From the NCBI GenBank assembly GCA_017745015.1, contig JAGIAF010000138.1, positions 1 through 5,641 of the forward strand: DNA of 5,641 bases, read 5' to 3'. The notes beneath the pieces were generated by a model. It had not been told where the DNA came from and did not search any database. It saw only the letters and a list, made by a program, of their open reading frames with translations. The DNA comes from Bdellovibrio sp. (GTDB lineage Bacteria; Bdellovibrionota; Bdellovibrionia; Bdellovibrionales; Bdellovibrionaceae). Below are positions 5,490 through 5,641 of this stretch, piece by piece (position 1 is the stretch's first letter; each line of letters begins with the position of its first letter). The translations under genes were made by a program, and so were the position numbers.

Positions 5490-5641
5490 ACGTCCTACCT
5501 TGTGATTTGATAGGGATCAGATCGGTTTTTATAGAGTAAATATGTAATTAGTTAGTCTAAAAATGGACTTTTATCTAAAGACCTTAGAGCAGCTGGGTGC
5601 CATGACTTTTGCTTTCTGAGAGAGCGCACGCCATATAATTT
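5490..5641. other. Leader of the phospholipase-like gene and right-edge intergenic DNA
   Basis: These 152 bases are AT-rich and hold no ORF I can support. On the minus strand a TATAAA lies at 5533-5528, but no convincing -35 sits at the right distance, so the promoter for the gene at 5489 is not fixed. AGTC (5554-5557) and GACT (5566-5569) make a short weak inverted repeat. Confidence 0.5.
5609..5639 (+). promoter_or_regulatory. Possible rightward promoter at the window edge
   Basis: A perfect TATAAT stands at 5634-5639 on the plus strand. The best -35 is TTGCTT at 5609-5614 with a long 19-base spacer. If real it would drive a gene beyond the right edge, divergent from the phospholipase-like gene. 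A chance match in AT-rich DNA is quite possible. Confidence 0.25.

Noticed and set aside
1..5641. tRNA, rRNA, CRISPR array, insertion sequence or attachment site
   Set aside because: No cloverleaf, regularly spaced repeats, transposase-like ORF or terminal inverted repeats were seen on either strand.

Overview
The window is compact bacterial chromosome of moderate GC content (roughly 45-50 % by eye), with short intergenic gaps and strong AGGAG-type ribosome binding sites. Gene starts use ATG, GTG and probably rarer codons. Nothing in it is a mobile element, RNA gene or CRISPR array. Protein style and gene content suggest a Gram-negative bacterium; a Bdellovibrio-like organism is my best guess, but this is an impression and no marker gene proves it.

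Region 1 (1-3185, plus strand) is an exporter operon that enters from beyond the left edge. It holds the C-terminal end of one ABC ATPase, a complete second ABC ATPase, and two ABC-2 type permeases. Order and protein features match the E. coli YbhF-YbhS-YbhR exporter. The difference is that the two ATP-binding domains, fused in YbhF, are separate genes here. All three junctions are 4-nt stop/start overlaps (ATGA, ATGA, GTGA), so translation is probably coupled. The degenerate ATPase motifs that can be seen all fall in one of the two predicted composite ATP sites, which suggests an asymmetric heterodimer. A membrane-fusion (YbhG/HlyD-like) gene would be expected upstream, outside the window.

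Region 2 (3182-4197, minus strand) is a two-gene copper-delivery unit that meets the exporter operon tail to tail with a 4-bp overlap. A membrane-anchored SCO1/SenC protein is followed, again with an ATGA overlap, by a periplasmic PCuAC copper chaperone with the full HX10MX21HXM motif and a natural C-terminal penta-histidine tail. The two families act together in loading the CuA site of cytochrome c oxidase. The SCO gene has no good conventional start. The best-supported initiator is an ATT codon, and that codon and its ribosome binding site lie in one arm of a perfect 9-bp inverted repeat.

Region 3 (4281-5489, minus strand) is an exported 402-residue protein with the metal-binding signature of the zinc-dependent phospholipase C / P1 nuclease fold. 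It carries a low-complexity His/Gln/Glu-rich insertion between two cysteines. The last 152 bases (5490-5641) hold its leader and possibly a promoter firing rightwards out of the window.

I see no wholly new system. The items most worth checking are the SCO start and its hairpin, the asymmetric split ATPase pair, and the His-tailed chaperone.
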